From the NCBI RefSeq assembly GCF_009725995.1, contig NZ_RCNS01000002.1, positions 1,116,001 through 1,180,000 of the forward strand: a stretch of DNA of 64,000 nucleotides, read 5' to 3'. The translations under genes were made by a program, and so were the position numbers. The stretch is from Zobellia laminariae. GTDB taxonomy: Bacteria; Bacteroidota; Bacteroidia; Flavobacteriales; Flavobacteriaceae. Numbering within the stretch: position 1 is the stretch's first letter; each line of letters starts with the position of its first letter. Under the pieces are notes generated by a model that worked only from the letters and a program-made list of their open reading frames with translations, did not search any database and was not told the origin of the DNA. Below are positions 9,323 through 19,082 of the stretch, piece after piece.

Positions 9323-10050
9323 TGGATAACGATAAAGTCATACAGGTAGAAGGGTTAACCAAAATATTTGGTGATTTTACGGCGGTAGATGCCATAACTT
9401 TTGACGTTAAAAAAGGAGAAATATTTGGTTTTCTAGGAGCCAATGGTGCAGGTAAAACGACAGCAATGAAAATGCTGATAGGTATTTCTATTCCAACTTC
9501 TGGAGCAGCCAATGTAGCCGGCTTTGATGTATTCAAACAGGCCGAAGACATTAAGAAGAACATTGGTTATATGAGCCAAAAGTTTGCACTATATGATGAT
9601 TTAACGGTTAAAGAGAACATCACTTTTTTTGGAGGTATTTATGGATTGTCTAGAAATGTGATAAAAGAAAAGTCAGATGTATTAATTACGGAATTAGGAC
9701 TCCAAAAAGTAGCCAACCAATTAGTAGGCTCTTTGCCCTTGGGTTGGAAACAAAAACTATCTTTTTCAGTGGCTTTAATCCATGATCCAAAAATTGTCTT
9801 TTTAGATGAACCCACAGGAGGTGTTGACCCTATTACGAGACGCCAGTTTTGGGAGATGATTTATAAAGCTGCAAATGAAGGAACCACGGTTTTTGTTACC
9901 ACACACTATATGGATGAAGCAGAATATTGTGATCGTGTATCTATTATGGTCAATGGAAAAATAGAGGCTTTAGATACTCCCAAAAAGCTTAAAAAACAGG
10001 TTAACGCTGCTACTATGAACGACGTATTTCTAAAACTTGCAAGAGGATGA
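9322..10050 (+). CDS. ABC transporter ATP-binding protein (second NBD, altered signature)
   Basis: ATPase of 242 residues. Walker A is GANGAGKTT, Walker B is IVFLDEPTGGVDP and the H-loop is VTTHYMDEAE. The signature helix reads LPLGWKQKLSFS instead of LSGGQ, so this NBD has a modified signature while the partner NBD at 8420-9322 is canonical. This suggests an asymmetric heterodimer with one normal and one altered ATP site. Its TGA overlaps the ATG of the first permease (ATGA), so stoichiometric translation is likely. Confidence 0.93.
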   Translation: MDNDKVIQVEGLTKIFGDFTAVDAITFDVKKGEIFGFLGANGAGKTTAMKMLIGISIPTSGAANVAGFDVFKQAEDIKKNIGYMSQKFALYDDLTVKENITFFGGIYGLSRNVIKEKSDVLITELGLQKVANQLVGSLPLGWKQKLSFSVALIHDPKIVFLDEPTGGVDPITRRQFWEMIYKAANEGTTVFVTTHYMDEAEYCDRVSIMVNGKIEALDTPKKLKKQVNAATMNDVFLKLARG

Positions 10051-11153
10051 AAAGGTTCATAGGCTTCGTAAAAAAGGAATTCTACCACATCTTTAGAGAT
10101 AGACGCTCATTGTTTATACTTTTTGGAATGCCTATTGCCCAAATTTTGCTTTTTGGTTTCGCTATTACCAATGAAATAAATAATGTAGATATTGCTGTTT
10201 TAGACCATTCTAAAGATGCTACTACAAAGGAAATTATCAATAAAATATCGGCATCAAAATACTTCAGTATTAAGCAGATGATAACTCACGAAGCGAACAT
10301 CACTTCCGTTTTTGAAAAAGGCCAGGTTAAGGCCGTTTTGAATTTTGAAAATGACTTCAGTAAAAATCTGATTAACGACCACAAAGCCAGGATACAAATT
10401 GTTACGGATGCCACAGATCCCAATACGGCAAATACCATAAGTAATTATGTAAATGCCATTCTACAGCAGTATCAATTAGAATTAAATAAAGGCACCACTA
10501 CCCCATATCAAATCGTCTCTCAGACGCGTATGGTGTACAATCCTGAGTTAAAAAGCGTCTATATGTTCGTACCAGGTGTAATGACTATTATTCTCATGTT
10601 GGTTTCGGCAATGATGACTTCTATTTCTATTACAAAAGAAAAAGAATTGGGTACTATGGAGATACTTTTGGTATCACCAATTAACCCCTTTCAAGTAATT
10701 ATAGGAAAGGTGGTTCCTTATATTTTTCTATCTGTTATTAACGCTATAGTTATAGTGTTGTTAAGTATTTTTATCTTTCATATGCCAGTGCAAGGCAGCC
10801 TATTTCTACTTGGTTTAGAGAGTGTATTATTTATAGTAAGTGCTTTGGCATTGGGAATTTTAATCTCCACTATTTCTAAAACACAACAAACTGCTATGAT
10901 GATTTCTTTAATGGGACTCATGTTACCGGTAATTCTATTATCCGGCTTTATTTTTCCTATATCCAGCATGCCGGTGCCACTTCAAGTTATCAGTAATATC
11001 ATTCCAGCAAAATGGTTTATTATCATCATTAAAGGCATCATGCTCAAAGGTGTAGGCATACAATACATATGGAAAGAAACACTAATTCTTTTGGGAATGA
11101 CCGTATTCTTTATTGCACTAAGCGTAAAGAAATATAAAATAAGATTGGAGTAA
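10047..11153 (+). CDS. ABC-2 type permease (YbhS/YbhR-like), first
   Basis: Inner-membrane permease of 368 residues. One N-terminal transmembrane helix (RRSLFILFGMPIAQILLFGF), a periplasmic domain of about 140 residues, then five helices in the C-terminal half, the usual ABC-2 layout for this subfamily. The charged EKELGTMEILLVSPI segment after the first C-terminal helix is a family hallmark. It pairs with the next permease; their stop and start overlap by one base (TAATG). Confidence 0.92.
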   Translation: MKRFIGFVKKEFYHIFRDRRSLFILFGMPIAQILLFGFAITNEINNVDIAVLDHSKDATTKEIINKISASKYFSIKQMITHEANITSVFEKGQVKAVLNFENDFSKNLINDHKARIQIVTDATDPNTANTISNYVNAILQQYQLELNKGTTTPYQIVSQTRMVYNPELKSVYMFVPGVMTIILMLVSAMMTSISITKEKELGTMEILLVSPINPFQVIIGKVVPYIFLSVINAIVIVLLSIFIFHMPVQGSLFLLGLESVLFIVSALALGILISTISKTQQTAMMISLMGLMLPVILLSGFIFPISSMPVPLQVISNIIPAKWFIIIIKGIMLKGVGIQYIWKETLILLGMTVFFIALSVKKYKIRLE

Positions 11154-12274
11154 TGAAAACCATTCTATACATCATACAAAAAGAGTTCAAGCAAATCTTT
11201 AGAAATAAAGGAATGCTACCTATCATTTTTGTTTTGCCGGTTCTACAACTTATCATTCTATCCAATGCGGCCACTTTTGAAGTAAAGAATATCAAATTTG
11301 GCTACATTGATAATGACCATACTTCTACTTCTAGAGCTTTAGTTGAGAAATTTAATGCTTCTGATTATTTTAATGTATTGACAGATTTCCCATCGGAAGC
11401 AAAGGCAAGCGCAGAAATGTTATTAGGTAATGTAGATGTGGTATTAGACATTCCGCAATATTTTGAACGGGATTTGCAAAAGGAAAAATATATTAATTTA
11501 GGAGTTACCATTAATGCTATTGATGGTGCAGCTGCAGGAGTTGAAAATGTATACATAACCCAAATTATAAAACGTTATAATCAACACTTAAAAATTGATT
11601 TACTACAAGTTTCTGACAACCAAATACAACCCGTCAATATAGAAACCATACCCTTGTTTTGGTATAATGAAACCCTGAATTATAAAACTTTTATGGTGCC
11701 CGGGATATTGGTATTGCTTGTCACCATGATTACGCTGTTCCTTTCTGGAATGAACATCGTACGCGAAAAAGAGATTGGAACTCTAGAGCAAATAAACGTG
11801 ACCCCCATTAAAAAGAGTCAGTTTATTATTGGAAAACTATTTCCGTTTTGGGTCATAGGAATGGGATTGTTGACCATAGGGCTATTACTAGCAAAGGTAA
11901 TATTTCAAGTTCCTATGGTGGGGAGTTTAGCACTCTTGTATTTGTACACCTCCATTTATATTTTAGTGATTTTAGGAATAGGATTGTTCATCTCAAATTT
12001 CACGGATACACAGCAACAAGCCATGTTTATTGCTTGGTTTTTTACGGTGATTTTCATTTTAATGAGTGGTTTATTTACACCTATTGAAAGCATGCCCAAA
12101 TGGGCCCAAATCGTAACGGAATTCAATCCAATTAGGTATTTTGTTGAAGTAATGCGCATGGTAATGCTTAAGGGTTCTGGTTTTGTTGACATTCTTCCTC
12201 ACCTACTAAAAACCTCGCTTTACGCTATCGTTATGAATGGATTGGCAGTTTGTAGGTATAAAAAGACAACGTAA
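11153..12274 (+). CDS. ABC-2 type permease (YbhS/YbhR-like), second
   Basis: Inner-membrane permease of 373 residues with the same layout as its neighbour: an N-terminal helix, a periplasmic domain, then EKEIGTLEQINVTPI and five more helices. The two are probably ancient paralogues forming a heterodimer. It is the last gene of the TetR operon. No clear terminator follows; the convergent surface-protein gene ends 100 bases later. Confidence 0.92.
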   Translation: MKTILYIIQKEFKQIFRNKGMLPIIFVLPVLQLIILSNAATFEVKNIKFGYIDNDHTSTSRALVEKFNASDYFNVLTDFPSEAKASAEMLLGNVDVVLDIPQYFERDLQKEKYINLGVTINAIDGAAAGVENVYITQIIKRYNQHLKIDLLQVSDNQIQPVNIETIPLFWYNETLNYKTFMVPGILVLLVTMITLFLSGMNIVREKEIGTLEQINVTPIKKSQFIIGKLFPFWVIGMGLLTIGLLLAKVIFQVPMVGSLALLYLYTSIYILVILGIGLFISNFTDTQQQAMFIAWFFTVIFILMSGLFTPIESMPKWAQIVTEFNPIRYFVEVMRMVMLKGSGFVDILPHLLKTSLYAIVMNGLAVCRYKKTT

Positions 12275-12374
12275 ACAGATCTTTCATGAATGTTTGATAT
12301 TAACTCTAAATTGAATTTTATCTATAGATTATAATAATCAATATTCTAAATGAACTATTTCAAATAAGAAGATT

Positions 12375-15300
12375 TTACTGCTTTTTAACCCTATGAGTTA
12401 TTCTCCTATTGGTAATAACACTAGGTAAGCGTACAGCTAATAGAACTGTGTCCGAGGCCGTAGCAGCACATAAAGGTGTATTTGTATTGGACGCCATTAA
12501 ACGGTATTGATAGTTGTTTTTATCCATACCTGGCTTTATAACAGTTAATGTGGTGGTTTGAGTTCCGGAATACGCAGCACCGTCCGTGATGTTATTAAAT
12601 GTTGTTCCGTTGTCTGTACTCAATTCCCATTGATACGTATTTGCATTCTGTACGTTTGCAAAGAATATGGCATCTTGTCCAACTAGTACAATTTCGTTTG
12701 TTGGTTGCGTGGTATAATTAACTTCTGCAATGACATTTATTGTGTAATTGCCTAAGTCTACAGGACACGAATTATCTCCCCATCGAGCCCATAAATCGTA
12801 TGTTCCCGATGATAGTCCGGTATACGTAATACTTCCCATAGCATCTGATATTTGAGACCTATAGGTACTACCATTATCTAAACTAAACTCTATCCAAGTT
12901 TCTTGAGGGTAGTCTCTAAATACAAATTCTATACTTCCGTTATTTAACCCACAACTAGTATCAGTGGTATTCACAGCTGCTTGAGGAGACGGATTTACAG
13001 TTACCGTCATCGTATCTGTACTCCTACATCCGTTGGGCCGGGTAACGGTTACCGTATAAATAAGATCTACCGGAGTTGTAATTTTTGGTCCATTATAAGT
13101 AAACACAGGACTTGCCGATAGCGTGTTATCTAAATAAGCGGTCTCTACAGGAGATATGCCTGCCCATTGATAGGTATAAGCAGCTAGTGGATTACCTAAG
13201 GTAACACTACTGGTTATTTCACAAACTTCTTTGTCCGGCCCCGCTGCTCCATTTAATGATGTAGGTGTCACCATAGGCGTATAGGCATCTGCACAAAAGC
13301 ATCGGTTTTCACTAGTTCTTACGGCTATAACAACATTACAAACTTGTGAGGCTGGAATAGTAAAACTAAGAGATTCAGATATGGTATTCCCTGCTGTGAT
13401 GCCTACGGCGAGTATTTTGTCATCTAAAATAATTTCTGAAGCATCATAAACACCATTCTGGTTGGCATCATAAAAAGCTTCGATTATTGTTCCTGCAGCA
13501 ATATCAAAAGCGGATGTATTTTCAATACTAAAGGCGGTAGCAATTAGTTCATTAGTACCCGATAGTTTTGCTTTAGTAGCTGTAGAAGTGATTACCAAAC
13601 TTGCGCGATCTACATTAAAAATATAATCGTATTCTCCGGTTTGGACAGAAAGTATCGGGCAGAATCCGTCAGACTCCGTAGAACAGGATATATTTTCCGT
13701 CTCATCTAAAGAAGTAATAGTTATGGTTTTATTACCGCAACTTATAAAACCAGTTGCGTCTTCTGTAACCTCGTATGTATAGCTAAAGACGTCTCCGTTT
13801 ACCATTCCAGAAGAAATGGTAAGTTTTATCACTTCATTACCATTGGTACTGGTTTCCAAACTATCAAAAGAGGCACATAAAGTAGAGGTGCACGTATAGG
13901 AGTTAGGTGTATAGGAATATCCTATTGGCAATTCAATATCTATAAAACCATTGGCGCCAACAGGTTCTGAGGTAATAATGGTATGCGTATTTTCCAATAC
14001 AACAGGCGTACTGCAATTATCAAAACTACCGGATACCAAATCTACATCTGTTACAACAGAATAATCTGCGGCTACACCAGATACGTTTGTTGATACGGTT
14101 TGCGATTCTAAACTGTTCCCCAATGCGGGTGTTCCACATATATTATTTGCAGATGCCGAAACCTGGAAGTTAGACCCTGCAACAAAATTACAATTAGAGG
14201 TCATTTTAAAGCGTGTGGCCATTAATCTACTATTGGCATCACCTCCATCGTTTAACGTTCCCGGTAGACCCAAAGTAGGAAATACGGTATGCTGGGTTAG
14301 GTCATAAACATAATTAGAACCTGTATTTGAGCTAACGGCTATAGCCTCCCAATTATCTGAACCTACAGGATATTCCGCTTCAAAACTACCGGAAACCGGA
14401 TTCATACCTTGTGGCGCAATAATGGTGAACATCACATCCTTAATATTACCGGATTGAACGGAGTTTATATTAAAAGCATAGTCCAATGGGGTACAGATGT
14501 CAATAGCACTTCTGGGTTCTTCTACTGAGATAATTTCTACCTCCCCACTTGCTGGAGTAAAAATAAGGTCTAGTTCTTCTTTACTACAAGTTTCAACATT
14601 GGGATCGGTTGGATATTCATTACAGTTCCAACCACCAAAAACCTTTAAGGTAGTCTCCACACAACTGGTATAGGAGAAGTCTACCCTATAATCTTTAAAA
14701 CTACTAGTGGTAAGTCCTGTGGTTCCTAAAAGATATAAATTACCCCCAGGATATGGCGTTGGTGCCACCTCAAGACCTGTAGCAATATCCACTACTCTTT
14801 CAATTTGTACGTTAGGCACATCATCTATGGAAATCCAATTGTAAGGTGCCGTTTTAGAACCGGTGTTCGCCATTTGAACCACCCAACTTTCAATTGGTTC
14901 GGAGGCCTGTATAGCACCCGTTTGGTTTGTTAGCGAAATTTCTGGATGCTCGTAATGGGTAATATTACGAGCATTTGTTTTTATAATTTCCTGTTCCGTG
15001 CTGGTGGGATTATCATCTGCATAATGGTAATAGTAATCCTTTATTTTAAAGTTAAACACTATAGGCTCGGTTGTTTCTGTTTCACAAGTGGCCCTTACTT
15101 TAAAAGGATAAAGTCTTCCATAGGCATTCGTTACCGTTAAGCCTACGCCAGGCCAATCTCCCGGATTATTGAACGTATACGTATTCCCCGAAACTGCATC
15201 GGCGGTTAAAGTGCCTCCGCCACTTATACTTGCTTCTATAAGTTCATATCCTGGCGGAATTACTGCTTCAATAGACTCCACATACATAACCGGTCTATAT

Positions 15301-17834
15301 TCATTTTGGTAATAAAAACCAGCGGTGTCAAACCTTCGTGCTAAGTAGTTGGTGCTTCCTCCTAATTGTACAATATCACAACCGTAGTTAGAATAGGTAT
15401 TGGTACCAATAACATCTCTGGTACCTACTAAATACATTTCTGGAGTAAAGAAGTTACAATATACTTGGGCTCCGGTTACGGCATCCGTGTTATAAAAATA
15501 CCATTGTCCGCCAGACTGCACATCGTGTTGCGTCATGCTATTAGAGGTCACTTGGTAACGAGAAACAGTTTCTATTTCATCGCCATTTAACAAACCTCCA
15601 TTGGGAATAAGAGCACTTAAATTCCAATCGATTATTTGGTCTGTAGTAGTAGAATTGGCCATAGAAAAACTGGTAAGTGTTCCACTGGCAACAGCAACAC
15701 CACTTCGTATGATAGTAACATCTACTTCTAAAGGGGTTATTTTATTGGTTGATGCATTTATTTTATCCAATACCAAACGAGCTCCTAATGTTGCTGACGC
15801 TCCATTTTGGGTAGCATTACCGTGTATTTCTATTTCATCTAAATACAACGCTTTAGATAAATCATAGGCACTTATATTAGCGGCAACTTGTTTGGTAGAC
15901 ATGGAACTATCTGTCCAACCCAAAGAATTATCCGCACGGCGTACAATAGGTATACCACTGCTTGGACCAATAAGACAGCTACCTGGGCAACTGGCATTGG
16001 TGGTCAAACTACCACAAGTAAGCTCCCCTTGACAAGAACACCCTGTAGCCGGATTATTTATTTTTCTAAACGTATAATTCAAAGACAATTCTGAGCCAGA
16101 ACTACAATCGTACACTAAATCGATTAAGGCATAGCCGATGTTGTTATTTGGTGATGTTATGGTCACTACATTTCCTGTTTGGGTATATCCTACAGAAACG
16201 GGATTTCCAGAACCCGGAAATTCACCATACCGCCATTCTACATTTCCTGTTCCCGAAACCGATACACCTGCTGGAAGGGTAAGCTCATATACATAACGAG
16301 AGCTTGCGCTATCAAAATCATCTTTCTGTCTATAGTATCCTATACTTAAACGAGTTCTAAAAGGAACATTGTCATCAATATTTGCGGGAATGTAGCCTGT
16401 AGTTACAAATGCCGATTGTGTATAGGCCAATGAAGAGCCTTGTGCATAAAGCCGCTGTGAAGACACCTCCGTAGCATCACACATGGTGGTATATTTTACC
16501 GATCCAGCAAAATTATCCATCACACTACTTGCGCCACAAGTACTTGCACAATTTATGGCCACATCTACAACAATGGCAACTGTTGAATTTTTTGGTAAAT
16601 CATCATAAAACCCATCACCATCAATATCATCAAGGCCTACTCCCGCTCCATCTGGATCAGAAGTGAAATAATCTTCAAGGTCTACGGTTAATTTTCTCCC
16701 TACATATACCCATGGTACACTTTGTGAGTTTAAGGTTGCATTAGAAATGGAGTAGATGGTACTCATAGCCGTCAATGATTGACTACCTGTTCCCCTACCC
16801 TTTAGCAACTTCAGATTATACATGGTAGCAGCATTTGTATCTCCCGTACCCTCATTTACAAATTCTGCTTCTACTTTAAACGGGGTACACATATCTACAT
16901 ACCCTATTCTGGTGTTCCTGTTGGATTTGAAATCAGGATTTCCGGTAGCCATGTTAATACCACCCGTAACGGTTACCATTGTACACCAATCTACAGGGTC
17001 AGAATTACAGCCCCATCCTATTTGATAATCCGTAACTGGGCTGCATGTTTTTATTTCTATAGTTTCCGTAAATGTCAAGGTCTCGCCATTACACAATTGC
17101 GAATCGGCAGTAAGGTCCGTACCTGAAATGCTGTAATAGTATACCGATCCCACAACAGATGTTGGATTTATGGCAACACCATCTAAAGTAAGGCTTTGCT
17201 GCGCAATACCGGTTCCGTTATAATCTATGGCAAAATGTACTGCATTGGCACAGCCGTCCGCTCCATTGGTTATACTGAAGGTTCTACTCTTAATGTCACC
17301 AATTAATGCATCATTTAAAGTAGCGGGTTGTACAAAACTTAATGAAGGATAGTTAATGGAATATGGTGTGGTCTCCTCATCAGATAAAGATCCATTAATA
17401 TCACCAATAACTTTATCCACAAAGATACCTCCGGCAAGAACGTTGCTATACGCGTCACAATATGCTTTTCTAAGAATAGTAAATTCAATAAAACTACCAA
17501 CGGTAAGGTTAGTTGGTCCTAAAGTGAAGATAGGTTGGTTTGGGGTGCCTCCATTTTCTGTTATGGTCAGAGAACTTGTACCGCCTGTTTTTATAATGGA
17601 ACCTACTTCATACTGCATTCCATCTGCTAAATCAATAGTAATTGTGGCGCCAGTTGTTGAGGCTTCAATTACATTCATTTTTACTTTCAGTAAGGTTGCG
17701 TCATTACATACCGTAGCATTTTCTGGTGCTTCTGGAAACGTAATTAAGAAAGACTGGGAGTAACTCAAAAATGAACATAGAAAAGCAACCAGAAGACCTG
17801 CCTTTTTAAGGTGTTTTTTGAAATTATAACTCAT
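12375..17834 (-). CDS. Giant secreted surface protein (1,819 residues)
   Basis: Very large extracellular protein with a signal peptide (AGLLVAFLCSFLSYSQS, cut after about residue 27). The body is a long series of beta-rich, Cys-containing modules with conserved-repeat (DUF11-like) character. There is an acidic Ca-binding-like loop (DPDGAGVGLDDIDGDGFYDD). Near the C-terminus there is an SprB-like module (TSCGLNNGSIEFVF...) and an Ig-like module (VNYTTQPTNEIVLVGQDAIF). Such proteins in Flavobacteriia usually leave by the type IX system and serve in adhesion or gliding. However, it ends in a short basic tail (VITNRRITHRVKKQ), not a recognisable type A or B sorting domain, and no lost domain is visible downstream. 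A -7 box lies at 17898-17905. Confidence 0.9.
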   Translation of the reverse strand: MSYNFKKHLKKAGLLVAFLCSFLSYSQSFLITFPEAPENATVCNDATLLKVKMNVIEASTTGATITIDLADGMQYEVGSIIKTGGTSSLTITENGGTPNQPIFTLGPTNLTVGSFIEFTILRKAYCDAYSNVLAGGIFVDKVIGDINGSLSDEETTPYSINYPSLSFVQPATLNDALIGDIKSRTFSITNGADGCANAVHFAIDYNGTGIAQQSLTLDGVAINPTSVVGSVYYYSISGTDLTADSQLCNGETLTFTETIEIKTCSPVTDYQIGWGCNSDPVDWCTMVTVTGGINMATGNPDFKSNRNTRIGYVDMCTPFKVEAEFVNEGTGDTNAATMYNLKLLKGRGTGSQSLTAMSTIYSISNATLNSQSVPWVYVGRKLTVDLEDYFTSDPDGAGVGLDDIDGDGFYDDLPKNSTVAIVVDVAINCASTCGASSVMDNFAGSVKYTTMCDATEVSSQRLYAQGSSLAYTQSAFVTTGYIPANIDDNVPFRTRLSIGYYRQKDDFDSASSRYVYELTLPAGVSVSGTGNVEWRYGEFPGSGNPVSVGYTQTGNVVTITSPNNNIGYALIDLVYDCSSGSELSLNYTFRKINNPATGCSCQGELTCGSLTTNASCPGSCLIGPSSGIPIVRRADNSLGWTDSSMSTKQVAANISAYDLSKALYLDEIEIHGNATQNGASATLGARLVLDKINASTNKITPLEVDVTIIRSGVAVASGTLTSFSMANSTTTDQIIDWNLSALIPNGGLLNGDEIETVSRYQVTSNSMTQHDVQSGGQWYFYNTDAVTGAQVYCNFFTPEMYLVGTRDVIGTNTYSNYGCDIVQLGGSTNYLARRFDTAGFYYQNEYRPVMYVESIEAVIPPGYELIEASISGGGTLTADAVSGNTYTFNNPGDWPGVGLTVTNAYGRLYPFKVRATCETETTEPIVFNFKIKDYYYHYADDNPTSTEQEIIKTNARNITHYEHPEISLTNQTGAIQASEPIESWVVQMANTGSKTAPYNWISIDDVPNVQIERVVDIATGLEVAPTPYPGGNLYLLGTTGLTTSSFKDYRVDFSYTSCVETTLKVFGGWNCNEYPTDPNVETCSKEELDLIFTPASGEVEIISVEEPRSAIDICTPLDYAFNINSVQSGNIKDVMFTIIAPQGMNPVSGSFEAEYPVGSDNWEAIAVSSNTGSNYVYDLTQHTVFPTLGLPGTLNDGGDANSRLMATRFKMTSNCNFVAGSNFQVSASANNICGTPALGNSLESQTVSTNVSGVAADYSVVTDVDLVSGSFDNCSTPVVLENTHTIITSEPVGANGFIDIELPIGYSYTPNSYTCTSTLCASFDSLETSTNGNEVIKLTISSGMVNGDVFSYTYEVTEDATGFISCGNKTITITSLDETENISCSTESDGFCPILSVQTGEYDYIFNVDRASLVITSTATKAKLSGTNELIATAFSIENTSAFDIAAGTIIEAFYDANQNGVYDASEIILDDKILAVGITAGNTISESLSFTIPASQVCNVVIAVRTSENRCFCADAYTPMVTPTSLNGAAGPDKEVCEITSSVTLGNPLAAYTYQWAGISPVETAYLDNTLSASPVFTYNGPKITTPVDLIYTVTVTRPNGCRSTDTMTVTVNPSPQAAVNTTDTSCGLNNGSIEFVFRDYPQETWIEFSLDNGSTYRSQISDAMGSITYTGLSSGTYDLWARWGDNSCPVDLGNYTINVIAEVNYTTQPTNEIVLVGQDAIFFANVQNANTYQWELSTDNGTTFNNITDGAAYSGTQTTTLTVIKPGMDKNNYQYRLMASNTNTPLCAATASDTVLLAVRLPSVITNRRITHRVKKQ

Positions 17835-17897
17835 GCTGTAGGTTGTAAACTCCTATTTTGTTACTAACGGTTGAGATTTAGCATAGGTAGTCGGCAC

Positions 17898-17905
17898 CAA
17901 ATTTA
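17898..17905 (-). promoter_or_regulatory. -7 box for the giant surface-protein gene
   Basis: On the minus strand this reads TAAATTTG, matching TAnnTTTG, about 63 bases before the ATG at 17834. It would leave a leader of about 55 bases. Confidence 0.45.
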
Positions 17906-18167
17906 ACAGTTAAGACTAGGCTGCCATAGTCTATGTTGAGTAGCTAGCTATTTTTGTTGTAAACAGTCAGTTATCGAACATTTGGTACCGTTCATCCGAA
18001 ATAAAACGGCACCTGTTTTGCGCAATAAAAACTAAACCGCTAAAAACGATAAGCTCATTAGTCTCCAAATATTCTTCCCGGCAAGTCGGTTTACAAATAT
18101 AAATTGATATTATTTCACCTTAAATAACACCCGAAATCGATTGATTTTCGGACCACTAAAAAAACAA

Positions 18168-18175
18168 TAACTTTG
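18168..18175 (+). promoter_or_regulatory. -7 box for the deiodinase-like gene
   Basis: TAACTTTG matches TAnnTTTG, 33 bases before the ATG at 18209. TTTTCGG at about 18145 is a weak candidate for the -33 element at suitable distance. Confidence 0.55.
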
Positions 18176-18208
18176 TGTAGATATTCGTATTAAAACAGCA
18201 CTATTAAA

Positions 18209-18901
18209 ATGTCATCTAAATCTCATATTTTAGTTAACGGTCATTCTCATGTGATCTACCAAGCCAATGCCCTATCTCAAGAAGAATTGGTAAAACAAAG
18301 TGAAGCTTTTTACAACTATTTAAATCAAAGAAGGTCAGTTCGGGAATATGCAGATACGCCTGTTCCTAAAGAAGTGATTGAAACCTTGATAAAAACGGCC
18401 GCCACTGCCCCATCCGGAGCGCATAAACAACCGTGGACGTTTTGTGCGGTTTCTAATCCTGCACTCAAAACTAAAATTAGAGAAGCTGCAGAAGCCGAAG
18501 AAAAGGAAAGCTACGAAAGTAGAATGAGCGACCGATGGAAGAAAGATTTAGAACCTCTGGGGACGGATATGCACAAGCCTTTTTTAGAGATTGCTCCGTG
18601 GCTTATTATTGTATTTAAAAAAGTACATGACCTTGGTGACGAAGGCGAAAAACTGAATAATTATTACGTAAACGAATCTGTGGGTATTGCCTGCGGTATG
18701 CTCATTACGGCTATACATAATGCTGGTTTGGTTACTTTGACCCACACACCTAGCCCTATGAATTTTCTGGCTAAGTTATTGAACCGCCCCAGTAATGAAA
18801 GGGCGTTTTTACTATTGCCTGTAGGCTATCCTAAATCCCCAACTTATGTGCCGGACATTGAAAGGAAGCCGTTAAATGAAGTATCAGAATTCTACGAATA
18901 A
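18209..18901 (+). CDS. Iodotyrosine deiodinase-like nitroreductase-fold flavoprotein
   Basis: FMN enzyme of 230 residues in the nitroreductase superfamily that tracks iodotyrosine deiodinase (IYD) closely. The FMN-binding RRSVREYADTPVP (residues 41-53) and APSGAHKQPWTF (67-78) segments are present. The substrate lid that defines IYD is intact: Glu98, Tyr102 and Lys123 keep exactly the spacing of human Glu157, Tyr161 and Lys182. The C-terminal LLLPVGYP and ...ERKPLNE also match. Unlike vertebrate IYD there is no membrane anchor. A bacterial homologue with deiodinase activity is known from Haliscomenobacter. The reaction would be reductive dehalogenation of iodo- or bromotyrosine. It has its own promoter and terminator, so is monocistronic. 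Confidence 0.9.
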   Translation: MSSKSHILVNGHSHVIYQANALSQEELVKQSEAFYNYLNQRRSVREYADTPVPKEVIETLIKTAATAPSGAHKQPWTFCAVSNPALKTKIREAAEAEEKESYESRMSDRWKKDLEPLGTDMHKPFLEIAPWLIIVFKKVHDLGDEGEKLNNYYVNESVGIACGMLITAIHNAGLVTLTHTPSPMNFLAKLLNRPSNERAFLLLPVGYPKSPTYVPDIERKPLNEVSEFYE

Positions 18902-18923
18902 CACTTCGATAAAATCGTTTAAA

Positions 18924-18955
18924 AAGGCTGTATAACAATGGATTATACAGCCTTT
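18924..18955 (+). terminator. Rho-independent terminator after the deiodinase-like gene
   Basis: Long hairpin GGCTGTATAA / TTATACAGCC with a 7-base loop, flanked by AA/TTT and followed by a U-rich stretch. It begins 22 bases past the stop. Confidence 0.85.
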
Positions 18956-19082
18956 ATATTTTTAAACTTATAATTTAACTGAAGTTGTTAATCACTTAAA
19001 AATCAACTAGTAATAATAAAAAAATATTGTGCAATTTTCAGAAGTCCAGTTCCAGAAACTATACACGTTTAATTATTATTCT

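Larger units (their letters stand above)
17835..18208. other. Divergent intergenic region with two promoters
   Basis: Non-coding 374 bases between the surface-protein gene and the deiodinase-like gene. It holds one candidate -7 box for each. It also has a near-inverted pair, CGGCACCAAAT near 17892 and ATTTGGTACCG near 17979, with a further CGGCACC near 18008. No gene, RNA or terminator is evident. Confidence 0.5.

Noticed and set aside
17892..18015. CGGCACC-type repeats as a riboswitch or structured RNA
   Set aside because: The arms are short and about 90 bases apart, with no known riboswitch core; left as an observation in the spacer entry.
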